DNA of 10,577 bases from Chloroflexota bacterium (lineage in GTDB: Bacteria > Chloroflexota > Limnocylindria > Limnocylindrales > CSP1-4). A program made the translations under genes and the position numbers. This document shows, piece by piece, positions 7,089 to 10,577 of the stretch. Where the stretch lies: contig JAKAMV010000259.1 of the NCBI GenBank assembly GCA_021812735.1, forward strand, positions 1 to 10,577, in the 5' to 3' direction. Numbering within the stretch: position 1 is the first letter of the stretch; the number at the start of each line of letters is the position of its first letter. The notes under the pieces are model-generated. The model worked only from the letters and a program-made list of their open reading frames with translations. It was not told the origin of the DNA and did no database searches.

Positions 7089-7522
7089 GGTCGGATACTA
7101 CGCCTTCGCGAACGGATGTAGTAGTTATTCACCAGCGCCTACTCGATGCCTCCTTCGCCGCGATCTCGGACGCCACCCGGCGCGGCGTTCTGGAGCAGCT
7201 CGGACGTGCCGACGCTTCGATCACGGATCTGGCCCAGACGTTCCACATGACCCTCACGGGCATGAGGAAGCACGTCGGCGTCCTGGAGCAGGCCGAGCTC
7301 GTCACCACGGAGAAGGTCGGGCGCGTGAGGACGTGCCGGCTCGGCCCGCGCCGACTCGAAGACGAGACGGCGTGGCTCGAGCGGTACCGCCAGCTCTGGG
7401 ACTCACGCTTCAGCGAGTTGGACACGGTCGTCGAGGAACTGAAACGGAAGGAGAAGGTCGATGGACGCCAGAAGAGAGAGTCAGCCCATCCTCCCGGAGA
7501 ACATCGCGGCGGTGGAACGTAA
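7082..7522 (+). CDS. ArsR-family transcriptional regulator (start uncertain)
   Basis: Winged helix-turn-helix repressor of the ArsR/SmtB superfamily. The conserved core begins at about 7136 with LLDASFAAISDATRRGVLEQ, then the recognition helix region ITDLAQTFHMTLTGMRKHVG and VLEQAELVTTEKVGRVRTCR (wing), and ends with the ERYRQLWDSRFSELDTVVEE helix common in the subgroup paired with SRPBCC genes. No ArsR metal-binding ELCVCDL motif is present, so metal sensing is unlikely. The start is the weak point: the codons before the core are GTA GTA GTT ATT, with no ATG or GTG. TTG at 7082 (146 aa) is the only standard start nearby and would overlap the antitoxin start by 7 bp; ATT at 7127 is an alternative (131 aa). 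Stop TAA is at 7520-7522, 62 bp inside the next gene. Confidence 0.8.
   Translation: MPWSDTTPSRTDVVVIHQRLLDASFAAISDATRRGVLEQLGRADASITDLAQTFHMTLTGMRKHVGVLEQAELVTTEKVGRVRTCRLGPRRLEDETAWLERYRQLWDSRFSELDTVVEELKRKEKVDGRQKRESAHPPGEHRGGGT
7095..7100 (-). promoter_or_regulatory. Candidate -10 box of the toxin-antitoxin operon (leaderless)
   Basis: TAGTAT on the minus strand ends 6 nt before the antitoxin ATG at 7088, the same spacing as the TACGAT box of glpD. It overlaps the left arm of the inverted repeat at 7096-7123. No convincing -35 element is seen. Confidence 0.4.
7096..7123. promoter_or_regulatory. Inverted repeat TACTAC-N16-GTAGTA, possible operator
   Basis: Perfect 6-bp arms at 7096-7101 and 7118-7123 are spaced 22 bp start to start, about two helical turns, so both would face the same side of the DNA. 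The repeat covers the antitoxin -10 box and lies in the start region of the divergent ArsR-type gene. Either regulator could bind it; the sequence does not say which. Confidence 0.4.
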
Positions 7523-7982
7523 GTCCGAGCGTGAGCTCGTTGTCACCCGAACCGTCAACGGCCCGCCGCGCATCGTGTTCGAGGCGTGGACCAAGCCCGA
7601 GCTGCTCGAGCTGTGGTGGGCGCCGAAGTCGTTTCCTATCTCGCTGCTTTCCTGCGAGACGGATGTTCGTGTCGGGGGCAGGTACCGCCTGGTGTTCGGG
7701 TACGAGGGCTCGACCATTGAGTTCTTCGGTAGGTACCTCGACGTGACACCGCACTCGCGCCTGGTCTGGACCAACGACGAAGGGGATGACGATGGGTCGG
7801 TCACCATGGTGACCTTCGAGGATGCGGGCGGCAAGACGCTGTTGGTCGTGCACGATCTCTATCCCTCGAAGGAAGCTCTCGACGGTGCGATCGCATCCGG
7901 GTCGACGTCCGGGATGCCCGAGGCGCTCGAGCAGCTGGACGAGCTTCTCGTCGCCCTGGGCGCGAGCGAGGGACGGTCATGA
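7461..7982 (+). CDS. SRPBCC-domain protein, AHSA1 (Aha1 C-terminal-like) family
   Basis: A 173-aa START/SRPBCC-fold protein of the activator-of-Hsp90-ATPase-1-like group. The characteristic first strand and helix read RELVVTRTVNGPPRIVFEAW from about residue 24, followed by TKPELLELWWAPKSF, then a VGGRYRLVFGYEG strand and FFGRYLDVTPHSRLVWTN. The C-terminal helix GMPEALEQLDELLVAL closes the pocket. Such proteins hold a hydrophobic ligand cavity; the physiological ligand is generally unknown. ATG at 7461 is supported by AAGGAG at 7448-7453 with 7 nt spacing. It overlaps the ArsR gene by 62 bp and the next gene by 4 bp (ATGA). T-ending codons are more common here than in the glp and ABC genes, a hint of different ancestry. 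Confidence 0.9.
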   Translation: MDARRESQPILPENIAAVERKSERELVVTRTVNGPPRIVFEAWTKPELLELWWAPKSFPISLLSCETDVRVGGRYRLVFGYEGSTIEFFGRYLDVTPHSRLVWTNDEGDDDGSVTMVTFEDAGGKTLLVVHDLYPSKEALDGAIASGSTSGMPEALEQLDELLVALGASEGRS

Positions 7983-8446
7983 AGTCGTCGAGGATGCGCG
8001 CCGAGACCGCCAACGCCGGGACCGCCACGAAGCTGCCGGTCGCCATGACGGGCAAGGCAAGCCCCGCGAAGGCCGCGGAAGGCGACGAGCCCGTGATCGC
8101 GTACATCGCCAGCTTGCCGCAGCCGCAGCGCGGCGTCGCCGAGCGCATCGATGCCCTGGCGGCCCGGACGTTGCCGGATCTCCAGCGTGCGGTGAAGTGG
8201 GGGATGGCGTACTACGGTGTGGGCGGGGGCTGGTGCTTCTCGTCCGGCGCGTTCGTCGGCCATGTGAAGTTGATGTTCATACGCGGCACGGAGATCAAGC
8301 CGGAGCCACCGGTGACGCCGGTCGGGATGGGCAAGTCCACACTGGGCGTCGAGCTGGCATCCGTGGACGATCTCGACGAGCGCCAGGCGGCGTCGTGGAT
8401 GAGACAGGCCGCCGCCATGCCCTTCTTCGGGGGGAAGAAGCGATGA
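7979..8446 (+). CDS. DUF1801 (YdhG-like) family protein
   Basis: A 155-aa protein of the DUF1801 family, a small alpha/beta fold of unknown biochemical role. A basic/Ala-rich N-terminal extension of about 34 residues precedes the domain. Family-like stretches are PVIAYIASLPQPQRGVAERI (the first helix and hinge), LPDLQRAVKWGMAYYGVGGG, the WCFSSGAFVGHVKLMFIRG strands and the ending SWMRQAAAMPFFGGKKR. ATG at 7979 overlaps the SRPBCC stop by 4 bp and has GAGG at 7968-7971 seven nt upstream, so it is the third cistron of the ArsR operon. Stop TGA is at 8444-8446. ArsR, AHSA1 and DUF1801 genes recur together in many high-GC bacteria, but I know of no established function for the set. Confidence 0.87.
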   Translation: MKSSRMRAETANAGTATKLPVAMTGKASPAKAAEGDEPVIAYIASLPQPQRGVAERIDALAARTLPDLQRAVKWGMAYYGVGGGWCFSSGAFVGHVKLMFIRGTEIKPEPPVTPVGMGKSTLGVELASVDDLDERQAASWMRQAAAMPFFGGKKR

Positions 8447-8664
8447 CCTCGAGGGCAGGTGCCGGCGGCGCACTGGGCCCTGATGCGGCTGTGTGACGGA
8501 GTCGAAGAGCACCAGGTCTTGCGGCCGACGCGCGCCCCGCCTCGCGCTTCGGATCCGCAGGAGGCCTCGGCGCGTCCGGCCGGTCGTATGCTCGCCCAGG
8601 CGACGCGCACGTCCCGACACTCCCAGGATCGCCGCGACACGCGGGCAACGGCACAGTCCCGATC

Positions 8665-9549
8665 CTAGTCAGCGACCTCGATGCGGTTGCGGCCGGCCGT
8701 CTTGGCCCTGTACATCGCCCGATCGGCACGATCGATGGCATCTTCGACGGACGACCCGGCAGCCAGCTCGGATACGCCGATCGACGCGGTGATGTGGATC
8801 GTCCTGCCTGCGTCCTCGGTCTTGATGGCGAGCTCGGCGATTCCGGCCCGGAGCCGCTCCGCGATCCGGACGGCATCGTGGAGACCCGTGTGCGGCATGG
8901 TCAGGAGGAATTCCTCGCCGCCGTAGCGATACAGGCGGTCGTACGGGCGGACCAGCTCGCGCTGCCGCCGGCTCGTGGCGCGCAGCACCTCGTCGCCGAC
9001 CGCGTGGCCGAATGCGTCGTTGACGGCCTTGAAGTGATCCAGATCGACCATCGCGAGCGAGCACGACTGGACGGCTCGACGAACGAGCGCGTGCTGTTCC
9101 CGGAGATCAGCGAGCAGCGTCGCCCTGCCCCACGCGCCGGTCAGCGTGTCACGATTGAGGGCCATTACGGCCAGCTCGTCGCGGAGCGACTGAAGCTCGA
9201 GACGCATCCGGTCGAGGGCGTTGTCGAAGTGATCCAACGCCGGCGCGGACACCGGCAGGTCGTCGGCGACGCGCTGGAGCAGTTGTGTGGCGCTCGAGTG
9301 CATGCGCTCATGCGCTTCACCGAGCGCGACGAAGGCCGGCAGGGGTCGCAAGAACTCCGCCGACTCGCTCTCGAACCACTGCCCGAACCGGCAGCGACGG
9401 AAGGCGTCGGGCAGCAGGTCCGATTCCTCAGGAGGGAGTCGGGCGACGAGCGCGCGCATCACGCCGCGATGCCACTGCTCATGGTTGTACGTCGCCTGCT
9501 CCAGCAGCGTGATCGCGAGCTGGATCTGCTGATCGGTGAGATCGCGCAT
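8665..9549 (-). CDS. Diguanylate cyclase with N-terminal zinc-binding CZB domain (DgcZ-like)
   Basis: A 294-aa CZB-GGDEF protein that should make cyclic di-GMP from two GTP. The N-terminal CZB helical bundle shows all four metal ligands: His23 in TYNHEQW, Cys53 in CRFGQWF, and His80 and His84 in EAHERMHSS. In E. coli DgcZ (296 aa) the ligands are His22, Cys52, His79 and His83, the same spacing. A helical linker leads to the GGDEF domain starting RDTLTGAWGR near residue 133, with metal-binding VDLDHFKAVND at 168-178, active-site GGEEF at 210-214, and a product-inhibition I-site RPYD at 201-204 exactly five residues before it. By analogy zinc should inhibit the enzyme. Start ATG at 9549 is preferred over GTG at 9594 because homology and length match there and a likely -10 box lies too close to the GTG. 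No membrane segment. Confidence 0.92.
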   Translation of the reverse strand: MRDLTDQQIQLAITLLEQATYNHEQWHRGVMRALVARLPPEESDLLPDAFRRCRFGQWFESESAEFLRPLPAFVALGEAHERMHSSATQLLQRVADDLPVSAPALDHFDNALDRMRLELQSLRDELAVMALNRDTLTGAWGRATLLADLREQHALVRRAVQSCSLAMVDLDHFKAVNDAFGHAVGDEVLRATSRRQRELVRPYDRLYRYGGEEFLLTMPHTGLHDAVRIAERLRAGIAELAIKTEDAGRTIHITASIGVSELAAGSSVEDAIDRADRAMYRAKTAGRNRIEVAD

Positions 9550-9597
9550 CCGCCGTTGTCCCTCAGCCGCGCCGGCACGTCCACGAACGGGCACGCC

Positions 9598-9606
9598 ACG
9601 CTAGCA
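9598..9606 (-). promoter_or_regulatory. Candidate extended -10 box of the diguanylate cyclase gene
   Basis: On the minus strand TGCTAGCGT combines an extended-10 TG with TAGCGT (TAnnnT). Transcription would begin near 9591, after the first base of the GTG at 9594, leaving a leader of about 42 nt before ATG 9549; GAGGG lies 10 nt before that ATG. This supports the shorter protein. No -35 is evident. Confidence 0.3.
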
Positions 9607-9703
9607 CACGCACAGCGCCGGGGCACGGCGGTGTGGAGGGCTCGGAGCATCCGGGATCCGGAGCGTTGTCGGCGCCCGTGGCGGCGAGCTGCTCAGCGTC
9701 GTG

Positions 9704-9806
9704 CGGTGGGAATGATGGCCCGATCTGGCCCCGGCGAAATGGGCTGGATTCCGCCGCATCACGCCATGCTCAGGGGTGGAGCCAGTTCCGAGCGTCATTC
9801 CCACCG
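9704..9806. repeat. Long inverted repeat with 14-bp arms
   Basis: CGGTGGGAATGATG at 9704-9717 is mirrored by CGTCATTCCCACCG at 9793-9806, 13 of 14 pairs matching, with 75 bp between the arms. The interior could pair further (CTGGC near 9726 with GCCAG near 9780). It sits in the roughly 300-bp gap between the diguanylate cyclase start and the kinase remnant, which has no other gene. It could be a structured RNA, a small non-autonomous mobile element with terminal repeats, or an operator-like palindrome. No clear target-site duplication flanks it. Confidence 0.55.
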
Positions 9807-9849
9807 GCGTCCCCGCGACCGGCGCGTCCCCGCGCTGCTCCGCCGCCAC

Positions 9850-10354
9850 GTGATGCCGCACCTGTTCGAGCCGTTCTTCACGACCAGGCCCAACGGCGAG
9901 GGGAGCGGCCTCGGGCCGGCCACCGCGTAGGGCATCGTGGCCCAGTCGGGGGGTCACATCGCAGCCCACAGCGAGCCCGGCACCGGCTCGACCTTCCGGG
10001 TCTACCTGCCGCGCGTGGCGGAGGAGGCTGCCACCCGGCCGGCGCCGCGCACCGGGTATGTCGCGGGCGGCAGCGAGACGATCCTCCTCGTCGAGGAGGA
10101 CGATGGGATCCGCGCGTTCTGCGGTCGCGTCCTGGGCGGGCTCGGATACACGGTGCTCACGGCCGCGGACGGCGACCAGGCGCTCCTCGTGGCGGCGGAC
10201 GGTGGCCGCGCGATCGACCTCCTCGTGAGCGACTTCATGCTGCCCGGCATGAGCTCGCGCGAGCTTCGCGTTCCTGTCCAAGCCGTTCACCTCCGAAGAG
10301 CTCGCCCGCAAGGTGCGCGAGGTCCTCGAGGCGCCGCGGTCCGAGGCCCTCTGA
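9850..10354 (+). pseudogene. Remnant of a hybrid histidine kinase (HATPase end plus receiver), disrupted
   Basis: Only the end of a hybrid sensor kinase remains. The ATP-lid part reads [20 protein letters not shown], where intact relatives continue as LATVYGIV; here the frame reads ATA, then TAG at 9928-9930, then [20 protein letters not shown] and TFRVYLPR in the same frame. A receiver domain follows: [13 protein letters not shown] (acidic pair) and [14 protein letters not shown] (phospho-acceptor Asp in VSD). After SSREL near 10266 about 35-40 residues are missing, including the TGY/alpha4 region, and the end [20 protein letters not shown] resumes in another frame to a TGA at 10352-10354. 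The sensor, HisKA and first half of the HATPase domain are absent upstream of about 9850. A nonsense codon, 5' truncation and an internal deletion together make a dead gene the best reading. Confidence 0.85.
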
Positions 10355-10429
10355 CCCGCCGGAGGAGATCCCACCCGGGGTTCCGCGTCCACCGGCGGGC
10401 CGCGGCGCGGCCCCCGTCGCGGCTGGCCG

Positions 10430-10460
10430 GGCGGCCTCCGGTCGCAGGCCGAAGGCCGCC
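10430..10460. other. Hairpin just upstream of the tRNA promoter
   Basis: GGCGGCCT at 10430-10437 and AGGCCGCC at 10453-10460 form a perfect 8-bp stem with a 15-nt loop. It ends 4 nt before the tRNA -10 box. It could end transcripts from the left or just reflect GC-rich sequence; no T-run follows. Confidence 0.3.
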
Positions 10461-10463
10461 ATG

Positions 10464-10498
10464 GTGGTATCATCCGGCTCGCCTCAGGGCACCTCGGT

Positions 10499-10503
<5 letters not shown>
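10464..10503 (+). repeat. Direct repeat, copy 2: tRNA-Pro promoter and 5' end
   Basis: This 40-bp segment matches 5911-5949 apart from three mismatches and one extra G. It contains the likely tRNA promoter, its leader and the first five bases of the tRNA acceptor stem. Here it is in its functional place. Confidence 0.75.
10465..10473 (+). promoter_or_regulatory. Extended -10 promoter of tRNA-Pro
   Basis: TGGTATCAT is an extended -10 (TG, one base, then TATCAT, 5 of 6 to consensus). Initiation near 10480 would give a leader of about 19 nt, removed by RNase P. No clear -35 is present, which extended -10 promoters can tolerate. Confidence 0.55.
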
Positions 10504-10575
<72 letters not shown>

Positions 10576-10577
10576 TA

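Noticed and set aside
8447..8664. Possible gene or terminator between DUF1801 and the diguanylate cyclase
   Set aside because: Open frames lack family features and start signals, and hairpins there are only 4-5 bp with no T-run.
8794..9930. A 378-codon plus-strand open frame antisense to the diguanylate cyclase
   Set aside because: It is a shadow over most of its length; only the last 25 or so codons are real (the kinase remnant), and they belong to a pseudogene.
9928..9930. The in-frame TAG as possible stop-codon recoding (amber read-through)
   Set aside because: The same gene also has a 5' truncation and a deletion/frameshift, so simple decay explains it without recoding.

Overview
This is a high-GC bacterial window: G/C-ending codons dominate, GTG is a common start codon, and long spurious open frames run antisense to the real genes. 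Gene content and the sugar ABC plus glycerol genes fit an actinobacterium or a high-GC Chloroflexota lineage (my leaning, from general resemblance only; nothing here proves the phylum). Two genes look leaderless, with a TAnnnT hexamer exactly 6 nt before the ATG, which also fits those groups.

Layout. (1) 1-2369, plus strand: the end of a carbohydrate ABC transporter operon, with the C-terminus of a solute-binding protein followed by MalF-type and MalG-type permeases. No ATPase gene is present, so it must come from elsewhere. (2) 2431-5669, minus strand, convergent with the transporter: a glpD-glpK operon whose coding regions are 2 nt apart, together turning glycerol into dihydroxyacetone phosphate. 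(3) 5670-6334: about 660 bp with no convincing intact gene. It holds three copies of a 10-bp GC-rich word, a 39-bp copy of the sequence found at the promoter and 5' end of the tRNA at the right edge, and a fragment resembling the C-terminus of a YCII/DGPF-family protein. (4) 6335-7088, minus strand: a toxin-antitoxin-like pair, a PIN-domain (VapC-type) RNase preceded by a short excisionase/MerR-type helix-turn-helix protein. (5) 7082-8446, plus strand, divergent from the pair: an ArsR-type regulator, an SRPBCC/AHSA1 protein and a DUF1801 protein with overlapping reading frames. (6) 8447-8664: 218 bp between convergent genes, in which I see nothing definite. (7) 8665-9549, minus strand: a CZB-GGDEF diguanylate cyclase with the same architecture and metal ligands as E. 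coli DgcZ. (8) 9704-9806: a long inverted repeat. (9) 9850-10354, plus strand: a decayed hybrid histidine kinase (end of the HATPase domain plus a receiver) with an in-frame TAG and an internal deletion/frameshift. (10) 10499-10575: an intact tRNA-Pro(CGG) with encoded CCA.

How it fits together. The left half is housekeeping carbon metabolism. From about 5950 to the tRNA the window looks like an accessory strip of small regulators, a TA pair and gene remnants, and some genes (especially 7461-7800) use more A/T at third positions than the left half. The strip is flanked by two copies of the tRNA-Pro promoter/5'-end sequence, which is the most unusual structural signal here. No integrase, transposase or CRISPR array was seen, so the mechanism that built it is open.
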